From Spirosoma luteum DSM 19990 (GTDB taxonomy: Bacteria > Bacteroidota > Bacteroidia > Cytophagales > Spirosomataceae), in the NCBI RefSeq assembly GCF_000374065.1, contig NZ_KB893274.1:1-45610 (forward strand): a DNA stretch of 45,610 nucleotides, given 5' to 3'. How positions within the stretch are numbered: the first letter of the stretch is position 1; each line of letters starts with the position of its first letter. Below the pieces are notes generated by a model. The model did not search any database. It saw only the letters and a program-made list of their open reading frames with translations, and was not told the origin of the DNA. Made by a program: the position numbers and the translations under genes. Shown in pieces: positions 25,498-35,800 of the stretch.

Positions 25498-27309
25498 ATG
25501 CCCGAATTCGACTACAAAAAGGAATTAGCCAAGGTACCTCATGAGCCGGGTGTTTACCGGTACTTCGATTCATCGGGTGAGGTTATTTACGTCGGCAAGG
25601 CCAAAGACCTTAAGAACCGCGTCAGTAGTTATTTTACCAATTCCAAAGGACACGACCGGAAAACGCTGCGGCTGGTCAGCCAGATTCGGAAAATCGAATT
25701 TACCATCGTCCATACCGAGTTCGACGCGTTGCTGCTGGAAAATCAACTCATCAAACGCTACCAGCCGAAATTTAATATTCTGCTGCGCGATGATAAAACG
25801 TACCCCTTCGTCTGCGTCACCAATGAGCACTTCCCCCGCGTATTGACTACCCGGCGTATTGACCGGAAGCAGGGCACTTTTTACGGCCCTTTTGCCAACC
25901 TGAAACCCATGTACACAGTGCTGGATATGTTCAGTCAGTTGTACACGATTCGCACCTGCAACTATAACCTCGCGCCCGAAAATATTGAAGCGGGCAAGTA
26001 CAAAGTGTGTCTGGAATACCACATCGGCAACTGCAAAGGCCCCTGTGAGGGCAAACAGACCGAAGCAGATTACGACAGCGACGTGGAGCAGATTCATAAC
26101 ATCCTGAAGGGTAATCTGAAACCGGCGCAGGAGTATTTCAAAAACCACATGGTAGAAGCGGCTGGCAATCTGGCCTTTGAGCAGGCGCAGAAATACAAGG
26201 AGAAAATGGACGTGTTGCAGCGGTTCCAGAGCAAATCGACGGTCGTAAATCCGAAGATTGCCGATGCCGATGTGTTCTCCATTGCCTCCGATGAAACAGC
26301 CGCGTACGTCAACTTCATGAAAGTGGTGAATGGCACCATTGTGCAGGCCCACACGGTAGAGGTGAAAAAGAAACTGGACGAACCCGACCCGGATATTCTG
26401 GCGATGCTGATTATCGAGTTTCGGGAGCAGTACGGCAGTCAGGCCAAAGAGTTGATTACCAACATCCCGCTCGACATTGACCTACAGGCCGAAGTGACCG
26501 TTCCGCAGATTGGTGATAAACGAAAACTGCTGGATATGTCGCTGAAAAATGTGCTGTACTTCCGGCGCGAACGGCAGGAACGGGCAGCCGCCGAAGCCAC
26601 GGCCAACGCCAGCAAAAAAGACCGCGTGCTCATCCGGCTCAAGCAGGATTTACAACTCAAAACCATTCCCAACCGCATCGAGTGTTTCGATAACTCCAAC
26701 ATTCAGGGTACCAATCCCGTGGCGGCTATGGTCTGTTTTATTGGGGGCAAACCGGCGAACAAAGAGTACCGGCACTTTAGTATCAAAACCGTTATTGGGC
26801 CCAACGACTTTGCCAGCATGTATGAGGTTGTTACACGCCGGTATAGCCGCGTGCTTACCGAAGGCCTCGATATGCCTGACCTGATTGTGATTGATGGCGG
26901 TAAAGGGCAGCTTAGTGCCTCCTGCGATGCCCTCAAAGACATGGGCCTGTATGGCAAAGTACCTATCATTGGCATTGCCAAGCGACTGGAAGAAATTTAC
27001 TTCCCCGAAGATAACCTGCCCCTTTACATCGATAAGAAGTCAGAGTCGCTGAAACTCATTCAGCGCATTCGCGACGAAGCCCACCGGTTTGCCATCACCT
27101 ACCACCGCGACAAACGCAGTCGAAACAGTTTGATCAGCGAGTTGGAAAACGTGGAGGGAGTAGGTAAGAAAACGGCGGCCAAGCTGCTAAAGCACTTCAA
27201 AGGCGTGAAAAAAATCCGGGAAGCTACCTTCGATGAAGTGGCCGAAGTTGTGGGCAATGACCGGGCGACCAAGCTGAAGAGTTACTTCGACACTATTCAA
27301 AATGGCTAG
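25498..27309 (+). CDS. uvrC: UvrABC excinuclease subunit C
   Basis: A 603-residue nucleotide-excision-repair nuclease starting at ATG 25498 (MPEFDYKKELAKVPHEPGVYR); a GTG at 25453 would add 15 poorly fitting residues. The GIY-YIG domain for the 3' incision lies at about residues 13-95 (PGVYRYFDSSGEVIYVGKAK). The UVR helical pair lies near 200-235 (AAGNLAFEQAQKYKEKMDVL). The RNase H-like 5' incision domain has ECFDNSNIQGTNPVAAMV and IVIDGGKGQLSA, then IGIAKRLEEIYFPED. It ends in helix-hairpin-helix motifs (LISELENVEGVGKKTAAKLL). Complete and ordinary. It stands alone after the PBP1A terminator. Confidence 0.97.
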   Translation: MPEFDYKKELAKVPHEPGVYRYFDSSGEVIYVGKAKDLKNRVSSYFTNSKGHDRKTLRLVSQIRKIEFTIVHTEFDALLLENQLIKRYQPKFNILLRDDKTYPFVCVTNEHFPRVLTTRRIDRKQGTFYGPFANLKPMYTVLDMFSQLYTIRTCNYNLAPENIEAGKYKVCLEYHIGNCKGPCEGKQTEADYDSDVEQIHNILKGNLKPAQEYFKNHMVEAAGNLAFEQAQKYKEKMDVLQRFQSKSTVVNPKIADADVFSIASDETAAYVNFMKVVNGTIVQAHTVEVKKKLDEPDPDILAMLIIEFREQYGSQAKELITNIPLDIDLQAEVTVPQIGDKRKLLDMSLKNVLYFRRERQERAAAEATANASKKDRVLIRLKQDLQLKTIPNRIECFDNSNIQGTNPVAAMVCFIGGKPANKEYRHFSIKTVIGPNDFASMYEVVTRRYSRVLTEGLDMPDLIVIDGGKGQLSASCDALKDMGLYGKVPIIGIAKRLEEIYFPEDNLPLYIDKKSESLKLIQRIRDEAHRFAITYHRDKRSRNSLISELENVEGVGKKTAAKLLKHFKGVKKIREATFDEVAEVVGNDRATKLKSYFDTIQNG

Positions 27310-27385
27310 ATCACCGGGGTCAATGCCTGGTTCACACCGGGCTAAACAGCAAGGCATCGTCGGGGCATCGACCAGCCGGGCTTTG

Positions 27386-27412
27386 AGGCTTTTTGTTGGG
27401 GTAAAAAGGCCT
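27386..27412 (+). terminator. Possible terminator after uvrC
   Basis: aggcttttt (27386-27394) pairs with aaaaaggcct (27403-27412) with one bulged base. A T-rich gtttctttt follows. The stem is mostly A:T, so the call is tentative. Confidence 0.35.
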
Positions 27413-27855
27413 GTTTCTTTTAGAAAAATACTCACCTTTTAGTTGCTGTAAATACTCAAATATTATTTCTCAATAAGTAATTTCCCATATTGATTATGCT
27501 AGTAGCTATTTCGCCATTTATCACTACTTAGTGACTATTTTTTTATTATTTTCCAGCCGTATCAACATACACATTTGTTATTATTAGGCATCAATAATTC
27601 CGCATATATATATAAGGTGAACCAAGCCTGTTTCCCCGTCAAATTCTGCTCCTGTATCGAGTCAGCCCAGCAGCATTAAACGAGCTGACACTAAGATACT
27701 TATACGTTCATATGACTAAAGAAATCAAGGCAAGATTAAAACAAGTAGATTTTAAAACAATTTCGTTAAACATCCGTTACACATATCATTTAAGCTGTCC
27801 TTAATAGTTTTATCAAAAGAATATTCTTTATCCTTTATTCCAATAGTTAATATAA

Positions 27856-27863
27856 TAGCTTTG
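27856..27863 (+). promoter_or_regulatory. -7 element (TAGCTTTG), distal SusC-2 promoter candidate
   Basis: Exact TAnnTTTG match. A TTT triplet 19 bp upstream partly fits the -33 box. It would give a 5' leader of about 125-130 nt before the SusC ATG. The surrounding AT-rich DNA raises the odds of a chance match. Confidence 0.35.
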
Positions 27864-27938
27864 ACTGAGAAAAAGACAACTTTTACGTCATTATTACTTT
27901 TTTTTGTCTAAATGCATTCCTCTTTAACCTTATCTTAA

Positions 27939-27946
27939 TATATTTG
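27939..27946 (+). promoter_or_regulatory. -7 element (TATATTTG), proximal SusC-2 promoter candidate
   Basis: Same octamer as in the SusC-1 promoter, 50 bp before the ATG at 27997. No TTG is present at 19-21 bp upstream, which would suit an activator-dependent promoter. Confidence 0.45.
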
Positions 27947-27996
27947 GCATTGCACATTATCCGATTTATACATTTTCACAACTTAAACTATGTCTT

Positions 27997-30900
27997 ATGC
28001 GTAATTTTTTACTAACACAGTTCCTGCTGTGTGTATTCGCTATTCCACTATTGGCTCAGGATATAGCCGTAAGTGGCAGGGTTACATCCGGTGAAGACGG
28101 CTCAGCGCTCCCCGGTGTAAACGTTTCGGTAAAAGGAACCTCACGGGGCACTAGTGCAGATGCTTCTGGTTCGTACCAGATTAACGCTCCGGCAGGCTCT
28201 ACGCTGGTATTCAGTTTCATCGGCTTCACGACACAGGAGGTTGCAGTGGGCAATCGCACAAACGTTAACGTAACGCTGGCACCGGATGCTTCTCAGTTGC
28301 AGGAAGTAGTAGTTACAGCCCTGGGTATTGCCCGCGAGAAAAAGGCTCTGAACTATGCTGTGCAGGAAGTAAAGGCCGATAAACTAAACTTCGCCCGTGA
28401 GCAGAACGTGGGTAATGCACTGGCTGGTAAAGTAGCCGGGGTACAGGTTCTGGGTCAGTCGGGCGCTAAGTTTGGTAACCCCAACATCCGTATCCGGGGC
28501 GTAAACTCCCTAACGGGTGGCGACCCACTTTACGTAGTGGACGGTACCGTAACCGACATCAGCCAGGTGAACATGGATGATGTAGAAAACCTGACGGTAC
28601 TGAAAGGCCCTTCGGCTACAGCCCTGTATGGTAACCGTGCTTCGGCGGGCGTTATCGTGATTACGACCAAGCGCGCTAAATCCGGTGAAACCCGGCTGGA
28701 TGTTAACCACAGTACTACGCTGGATATGGTAGCCCTGCTGCCCAAATACCAGAATGAGTACGGCGGTGGTTACGCCCCGACGTTCGATAAATTTGAGTAT
28801 GACCCTACGCTGCACCCGGCTAGCTGGCAGGCCTTTAATGGACAGAACCTGATTGACTACTCGGCGGATGAAAGCTGGGGACCTAAACTGGATGGTACAC
28901 TACACCGTTCGGCGGCATCGTGGCTGCCCGGCCCGCAGTTTGGCCAGTTGACTCCCTTCTCGCCCAACCCGAACAACGTGCGTAATTTCTTTGAGAAGCC
29001 CATCAGCAATAACACCAACATTGCTTTCTCGAAAGGAACGGAGGCCTTCCAGAGCCGGATTTCGTACACGCACATTATCAACAATGGTATTATTCCAAAC
29101 TCGTCACAGACACGGGATTATGTGAGTGCGAAGAACTCCATCAAGTTTGCCGAGAAACTGACGGCCAATCTGAACATCAACTACACGACGGTAGGCACCA
29201 AAAACCAGCCTGCCGACCGCTACGGTTCAACGGGTGGTACTACTCCACAAAACAGCCCGCTTGGCATCAGCAACGCGACGCTGAATGGCTACAACCAAAC
29301 GATTGGTTCGTTTAACCAGTGGTTCCAGCGGCAGTTACCCATCGAAGATTTGAGGAATTACAAGAATCCCGACGGTACGTACCGGAGTTGGAACATTGGT
29401 GGCCCAACGGACCCCCGCCCTAAATACTGGGACAGCCCCTACACGCAGGTGTATGACAATACGAACGAAAACCGGAGCAATCGCCTGTTCGGTGATTTTG
29501 GCCTGACGTATCAACTTCTGCCTTCCCTGAAGGCATCGGCTACGGTACGTCGCGACCAGAATAACTTCTACCAGCAGGCCCGCATTGCTACCGGCACCCT
29601 GAACGCGGGTGGTAAAGGAGCCTTCTCAACGCTGGGAGCCAACTCGGTCGAAAACAACTATGAAGCCCTGGTTAATTACAACCAGAATTTTAAAGACCTG
29701 TCGGTGGTGGCCCTTGTGGGTGGCAATGTTCGGTACAACCGGACCGAGGCCCTGTTCCAGGCAACGGTGGGTGGTTTGAACGCACCGGGCTTCTACAACA
29801 TTGCGGCTTCTATCGACCGCCCTTTGTCGAACAACTACACGTATGAGCGCCGGGTAAACAGCGTATTTGGTAACGTAAGTTTAGGGTTCCGGGATTTTGT
29901 CTTTGTGGAGGCTTCCATCCGGAACGACTGGTCCTCAACGCTGCCCGCCGGTAACAACTCGTACCTGTACCCGTCCATCTCGGCCGGTTTGGTTTTCACC
30001 GAGCTGATACCTAAAACCAATTGGCTGTCGTACGGTAAAATCCGGGCTGGTTACGCGCAGGTAGGTACCGACGTTGACCCATACCGCACATCGCTGGCCT
30101 ACAACATTGGTACGCCTTACGGCGGTTCGGCTACGTCCTTCCTGCCGGGGCAGTTGCCCAACACGAACCTGCTGCCGGGCCTGTCGTCTTCATACGAAGG
30201 CGGTATCGACCTGAAATTTGCGCACAACCGCATTGGTCTGGAGTTTACAGCCTATCAGAACGACAACAAGAATCAGATTATTCCCCTGCCCGTAGCGCCA
30301 ACGAGCGGCTACTCGAACGCCATTGTCAACGCCGGTCTGATTCAAACCTCTGGTCTGGAGTTGCACATTTATGCCAACCCCATCCGCCGGCCAAATGGCT
30401 TCAGCTGGGAGTTTGATATCAACGCCGACCGCAACCGCACTAAAGTGGTTAGTTTAGTAGATGGCCTGGACAACTACCAGATTGACGGACCACAGTGGCG
30501 TACCCTTACGCTGAATGCCCGCACAGGCGAAGACTGGGGCCTGCTGGTTGGTCAGGGTATCAAGAAAGATGCAAATGGCAAAAACATGGTTTACGGTTCG
30601 GGTGCCAACGCTGGCCTGTACATCAAGGAAAACAACGTGAAATTAGGCACGGTACTGCCCACGTTCAAAGGCGGCTGGTTGAATACGTTTACGTACAAAA
30701 ACGTAGTGTTGCGCGTGAACACAGACTTTGTGGTAGGCGGTAAGTTCTTCTCGACCACCAAGATGTTCAATGCTTATTCTGGTCTGGCAGCTGAAACGGC
30801 GGGTGTTAATGAGTTAGGCAAAGAACTGCGCAGCGATCCGGCTAGCGGAGGGGGCGTGTTGCTGGATGGCGTAACCGAAGACGGCAAACAGAATACGACG

Positions 30901-31197
30901 CGGGTAGATGCCCAGAACCTGTATGAAAACTGGCTGTTTGCCCTGAACGAGCGTTGGATTTACGACAAAACCTACGTGAAACTGCGTGAAGTGTCATTTG
31001 GCTACAACCTGCCCAAGAAATTTCTGGGTAACTGGGCTAAGTCGGCAAACGTCTCGTTTATTGCCCGTAACCCATTGCTTATTTACAGCGCTGTAGGCGG
31101 TGGTATCGACATTTCCGAATCAGAAACGGTATGGTATGAAGGCGGTCAGTTGCCACCAGTTCGCTCCTTCGGGGTCAACGTCCGGCTGGGCTTCTAA
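27997..31197 (+). CDS. SusC/RagA-family TonB-linked outer membrane transporter (locus 2)
   Basis: A 1066-residue transporter with signal peptide MRNFLLTQFLLCVFAIPLLAQ. The carboxypeptidase-regulatory-like domain (AVSGRVTSGEDGSALPGVNV, FSFIGFTTQEV) is followed by QLQEVVVTALG and the plug (NVGNALAGKVAGVQV, NIRIRGVNSL, DPLYVVDGTVTDI, LTVLKGPSATALYGNRASAG). The barrel closes with PVRSFGVNVRLGF. It is the same class as the locus 1 protein but clearly diverged, so this is not a recent duplication. It pairs with the SusD gene 80 bp downstream. The substrate is unknown, and no degrading enzyme is encoded nearby. Confidence 0.95.
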   Translation: MRNFLLTQFLLCVFAIPLLAQDIAVSGRVTSGEDGSALPGVNVSVKGTSRGTSADASGSYQINAPAGSTLVFSFIGFTTQEVAVGNRTNVNVTLAPDASQLQEVVVTALGIAREKKALNYAVQEVKADKLNFAREQNVGNALAGKVAGVQVLGQSGAKFGNPNIRIRGVNSLTGGDPLYVVDGTVTDISQVNMDDVENLTVLKGPSATALYGNRASAGVIVITTKRAKSGETRLDVNHSTTLDMVALLPKYQNEYGGGYAPTFDKFEYDPTLHPASWQAFNGQNLIDYSADESWGPKLDGTLHRSAASWLPGPQFGQLTPFSPNPNNVRNFFEKPISNNTNIAFSKGTEAFQSRISYTHIINNGIIPNSSQTRDYVSAKNSIKFAEKLTANLNINYTTVGTKNQPADRYGSTGGTTPQNSPLGISNATLNGYNQTIGSFNQWFQRQLPIEDLRNYKNPDGTYRSWNIGGPTDPRPKYWDSPYTQVYDNTNENRSNRLFGDFGLTYQLLPSLKASATVRRDQNNFYQQARIATGTLNAGGKGAFSTLGANSVENNYEALVNYNQNFKDLSVVALVGGNVRYNRTEALFQATVGGLNAPGFYNIAASIDRPLSNNYTYERRVNSVFGNVSLGFRDFVFVEASIRNDWSSTLPAGNNSYLYPSISAGLVFTELIPKTNWLSYGKIRAGYAQVGTDVDPYRTSLAYNIGTPYGGSATSFLPGQLPNTNLLPGLSSSYEGGIDLKFAHNRIGLEFTAYQNDNKNQIIPLPVAPTSGYSNAIVNAGLIQTSGLELHIYANPIRRPNGFSWEFDINADRNRTKVVSLVDGLDNYQIDGPQWRTLTLNARTGEDWGLLVGQGIKKDANGKNMVYGSGANAGLYIKENNVKLGTVLPTFKGGWLNTFTYKNVVLRVNTDFVVGGKFFSTTKMFNAYSGLAAETAGVNELGKELRSDPASGGGVLLDGVTEDGKQNTTRVDAQNLYENWLFALNERWIYDKTYVKLREVSFGYNLPKKFLGNWAKSANVSFIARNPLLIYSAVGGGIDISESETVWYEGGQLPPVRSFGVNVRLGF

Positions 31198-31277
31198 ATC
31201 AACAGACACAACCGATAATTAAAGGTAGTTTTCACTCGTTACATGATTAAACTGTCCTTTATTATCAACACGTATAA

Positions 31278-32738
31278 ATGACTAAAAAAATGAAAGGATA
31301 TAAGTATCTGTTTTTTGCGGGCCTGTTGTCAATGACAACCGCCTGTAATGACTTTGGGGATATTAACGTCAACCCCAACAGTCCATCAGCCCCTAACACG
31401 TCCAGTTTATTTACCGGAGCCATTCGCACGGTGGGTACCATTAACAATCAGGTTGGACCGGCTTCCTACAACGGTGTACCGGCCATTTATGTGCAGCAGA
31501 TTGGTGATGTAACGTACATTGAGGAATCGCGCTATAAGACCATTAATTTCAGTTATAACGCCCTTTATTCGGGTCCGCTGGTCAACCTCCAGCAGGTTAT
31601 CAACCTTAATACGGCTGCCGACACCAAGGTTGCGGCAGCCGCTAACGGTTCTAACGCCAATCAGATCGCTATTGCCCGGATTCTGAAAGCCTATTTCTTT
31701 CAGTTCATTACCGACCGCTGGGGCGATGTACCCTACTCGCAGGCGCTGAAAGGAAGTGAGAACTTCTCGCCCGCTTTCGACAAACAGCAGGACATCTACA
31801 CGGATTTGTTCAAAGAGTGGAAGGAAGCGGCCGCGCAGTTTGACGGGGGTGCTACCGTTTCCGGCGACATCCTGCTGAATGGCAACGCTGCCCGCTGGAA
31901 GAAGTTTGCCAACTCGCTGCGCCTGATTGCCGCGCTGCGTATCTCCAAAGCCGACCCTGTTAAAGGAAAAGCAGAGTTTACTGCGGCTCTGGCCGATGGT
32001 GTGCTTGCTTCCAATGCTGACAATGTTCAGTACAAGTTCCTGAGCGATCAGAACAACTGGAACGGACTATATGACAACTACGAGTTTAGCAACCGGAAGG
32101 ATTTTGCCGTGAGCGATACCTACGTGAACTACCTGAAGAGTGTTAACGACCCACGCCTGCCCTATCAGGCCGCTCCTAACCAGAAAGGTGCTTACGTGGG
32201 TGTTCCCTACGGTGTGTTCCCCGCAGCGGGCAAAGCGCAGGATTTTTCACTGGCGGGTACAATGGTAAGTCAGCCAACCTCACCAGCCAACGTTATGACC
32301 TACGCACAGGTACTATTTGCGCAGGCCGAAGCGGCTAAACTGGGCTGGACCGCGGGCAATGCCAAAACGTTATACGAAGAAGCCGTAAAAGCATCCCTGC
32401 AACAGTGGATGGGCACTGGCTACACCGACGCAGCGTATACGGCTTACATTGCACAACCGGGTGTAGCCTACACGGATGCCAATGCCATCGAACGTATTGC
32501 CACCCAACGCTGGATTGCCCTGTTCCTACAGGGTCAGGAGAGCTGGAACAGCTGGCGCCGGACGGGCTATCCCGTGCTGAAGCCTGCCCCAACCACGCTT
32601 AACGGTGGTACTGCCATCCCCCGCCGACTGGCTTACCCCGTAACGGAAACGACACTAAACGCCAAAAACTACGCAACCGTAGTGGCCGCTCAGGGAGCCG
32701 ACGATCAGTATAGCCGCGTGTGGTGGGATAAGAAGTAA
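31278..32738 (+). CDS. SusD/RagB-family nutrient-binding outer membrane lipoprotein (locus 2)
   Basis: A 486-residue lipoprotein with the lipobox MTTAC (Cys23, counted from ATG 31278; a second ATG at 31290 is possible). The sequence NDFGDINVNPNSPSAPNTSS after the Cys is typical of the SusD_2 branch. Helical segments FQFITDRWGDVPYSQALKG and WKKFANSLRLIAALRIS, and C-terminal ATQRWIALFLQGQESWNSWRRTG, mirror those of the locus 1 SusD. It would capture substrate for the preceding SusC. A strong terminator 24 bp after its stop separates it from the hybrid regulator gene. Confidence 0.94.
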   Translation: MTKKMKGYKYLFFAGLLSMTTACNDFGDINVNPNSPSAPNTSSLFTGAIRTVGTINNQVGPASYNGVPAIYVQQIGDVTYIEESRYKTINFSYNALYSGPLVNLQQVINLNTAADTKVAAAANGSNANQIAIARILKAYFFQFITDRWGDVPYSQALKGSENFSPAFDKQQDIYTDLFKEWKEAAAQFDGGATVSGDILLNGNAARWKKFANSLRLIAALRISKADPVKGKAEFTAALADGVLASNADNVQYKFLSDQNNWNGLYDNYEFSNRKDFAVSDTYVNYLKSVNDPRLPYQAAPNQKGAYVGVPYGVFPAAGKAQDFSLAGTMVSQPTSPANVMTYAQVLFAQAEAAKLGWTAGNAKTLYEEAVKASLQQWMGTGYTDAAYTAYIAQPGVAYTDANAIERIATQRWIALFLQGQESWNSWRRTGYPVLKPAPTTLNGGTAIPRRLAYPVTETTLNAKNYATVVAAQGADDQYSRVWWDKK

Positions 32739-32761
32739 CAATAGCGTTAACTGATTACCAG

Positions 32762-32796
32762 GAGCGGACCGATTGTATCGGTCCGCTCTTTTGTTT
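32762..32796 (+). terminator. Intrinsic terminator after SusD-2
   Basis: A perfect 12-bp stem, gagcggaccgat (32762-32773) with 32777-32788, carries a three-base tgt loop. It is followed directly by ttttgttt. One of the clearest terminators in the window. Confidence 0.93.
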
Positions 32797-32887
32797 CCTG
32801 ACTGCGTCAGTAACCGTATAATAAGTAGTTCATCAGTAAATAAATCAAATTTTTCTACATTTAGCCATAATTTGTTTACCATCAGTT

Positions 32888-35800
32888 ATGGCACGCCCAT
32901 CTCTGTCAGTGCTTCTTTTTCTGTTTGCTCCCCTACTGGGATTGGCTCAGATAACTCAGCCTGGCGGTGCATATCCAACCCAATTCAGTGACCAGCCTAC
33001 CACCAATCAATTCGACCATCTGTCGGTTGAGAATGGGTTATCGAATAATTCCGTCAGTTGCATTTTACAGGACCGGGAGGGCTACATGTGGTTTGGCACC
33101 AATGATGGGCTGAACAAATACGATGGCCATACTTTCACCACGTTTAAGCCGGACCTGAACAACCCGGCGCATAGTTTTCAGAACAACCAGATCTACCACT
33201 TGTGCGAAGACCACGCTAACCGGCTGTGGGTGGCCACACTGGGGGGATTGCACGAGGTAGATAAGCAAACGGGCCGGGTTACTCCCCACCTCATTTACGC
33301 GGTCGATGCCGACAAATGGAATTACCAGCATTCCGTTTATGAAGACAGTCAGCACGTGCTATGGGTCAGTACACTGGCGGGGCTGGCCCGGTACGAACCC
33401 GGTCTGCATCGGTTTACACTTTATCCGCTCCCGCAGCCAATGGCCAGTATCAAAACGGTGTTTGAAGACCCTCAACATCGGTTTTGGGTGGCTACCTACG
33501 AAGGGCTGTATCGCTTCGACCGGACCACGGGGCGGTTTACACTGGTACCCGCTCAGGTTGCTGCCGGGGCGGCTCAGCCCACCTTCATTGCGTTTTATCT
33601 CGATCCGCAGCAGGTACTCTGGCTGGGAACATCCACAGCCGGGTGTGGCCTGTTTCGACTCGATCTGCGCCGTCAGCCCTGGCAGTTGGAGCGGTATGAT
33701 TCTGTCGCAAATCCCATCTCCTACACCTTTCTGAATTCCATCCACAGCGATGCGAAGGGCATTATCTGGGTAGCCACCACCACCGGGCTGGTACGCGTTA
33801 ACCCAAGAACGAATCAGGTATTCACGTATCATTCCGATCCGGATGCGCCCCGGGGAATCAGCAGTAATTTTGTTCAGACGGTTTACCACGACCGGGCCGG
33901 GACCCTCTGGGCCGGAACCGACAATGGTATTGACCGGCAGGCTATCAACACTAAGCCGTTCATGACTTACCAGGCCCGGCCCAGCCGGGGCACCGCCAAC
34001 CTGCTGGAGAACAAGGTAGTAGCCTTATTGCCCGACACCAGTGGGCATTTCTGGATAAGTACGGGCTTCAGCGTGTATAAACCCGCAACCAGCAAGGGGC
34101 CACCACCACTCCTCCCGCCCGAAAAACTGGGAGCTACCAGTCAGTTTAAAAATTTTACGCAGGCGTTTATGCCCGATGGCTCCCGGGGTATCTGGCTGGG
34201 TACATGGGCGGGTTTGTACCACGTTGACCGGGCAACCGGTCGTTTCGACTTCTACCCCTCCGAGGTGCCGGTAGAATACATGAGCCGGGCACCATCGGGC
34301 GAAATCTGGGTGGGTGGTTTTATTGTTCCCAATTCGGGTATTGCGTCCTTCAACCCCGTTACCCACCGCTACCACTATTATAAATACGCTCCCAAAGACC
34401 CAAACGGACTACCCGAACAGTACATTCATGGCTTACTGGTTAGCCGGACGGGCGATGTATGGATACCCTTCCGAAAAAATGGCCTTGGCCGCCTGTCTCC
34501 CCAAACCGGGCGTTTTACCCATTACCGGGCTGGCCCGCAAACCGGCTTGAACAATAATGCCATTCAGACCATTTACGAGGACGATGGGGGAACCATTTGG
34601 GTAGGTACGCAGCAGGGTGGTATTAACCGGTTCGATGCCCAAACCAGTCGTTTCTCCGCCTACACGACCCGCAATGGGCTACCCAGTAATAACATTGCCG
34701 GAATTACCAACGACAAAGCAGGGCGTCTGTGGCTCAGTACCGACAAAGGGCTTTGCCGATTCGATCCCCGTACGAAAGCCGTTCGCACCTACCTGAAAAC
34801 GGATGGGTTGCCCAGTAATGACTTTCTCAGAAATGCCGTTTACCAGCAGCCGAACCGGCTCTTTTTTGGCAGCCTGAACGGCATTGTTCACTTCAATCCC
34901 GATAGCATCCGCGACGACACCCGTCCTTTCCAGGTTTACATTACAGCATTACGGGTGCTGGACAAGCCCCGCCTGCTGATTGATAGTGTTATCACCCTGA
35001 AGCACGAAGAGAACTTTTTGTCGTTTGAGTTTGCGGCTCTGTCTTACGCCCATCCGGAGCAAAACCAGTATGCCTACCAACTCGTTGGCGTCGATAAAAG
35101 CTGGGTTCAGAACGGGAACCGGTATGTGGCTAACTACACCAGTTTATCGCCGGGGCACTACACATTCCGGGTCAGGGCGGCCAATAGCGACGGCGTCTGG
35201 AACAAAAAAGGAGCTTCGGTTCAACTGGTGATTCAGCCACCCTGGTGGGCCACCTGGTGGGCCTATGGCCTGTACGCCCTCCTGATGGGTGGAGCCATCT
35301 GGGCATACATCCGGTTTTATACCAACCGTATACGGCAACGGCAGGAACTGGAACTTAACCGCCGGAAAACGGAACAACTTAAAACCGTCGATGAGCTTAA
35401 AACCCGTTTCTTCTCCAACATCACCCACGAATTCAGGACGCCCCTTTCCCTGATCATATCGCCCGTTGACAAATTATTACAGGCTGATCGGTTTGATGAA
35501 CCCACCCGACAGACCCTGGCTTTGGTGCAGCGCAATGCCAATCAGTTACTCCGGCTCATCAATCAGTTACTGGACCTGTCCAAACTGGAAGCGAACCACA
35601 TGAACGTATCGCTGATGCGGGGCGATGTGAACGTTTTCGTTCATCAACTGACAGAGTCATTCAAGCCAATGGCCGATCAGAAGTCGATACGTCTGACCTA
35701 CACAACCGAAGGATTCAGTCAGGATGAGTACTTATTCGACGCCGATAAATGGGAAAAGATACTGACGAACCTGCTATCGAACGCGCTGAAGTTTTCAAGT

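Larger units (their letters stand above)
27310..27996. other. 687-bp AT-rich intergenic region upstream of SusC locus 2
   Basis: From about 27440 on the sequence is much richer in A+T than the coding DNA on either side. No supported gene is present; a 30-codon frame from ATG 27712 to TAA 27804 is noted but has no family. It holds a weak hairpin just after uvrC (27386-27412) and two exact TAnnTTTG boxes. The length and composition suggest a regulatory region, in keeping with a transporter locus governed by the hybrid regulator downstream. Confidence 0.6.

Noticed and set aside
27712..27804. 30-codon frame in the AT-rich region before SusC-2
   Set aside because: Short and Lys/Ile-rich as expected from AT-rich DNA by chance; kept only as a note in the region entry.
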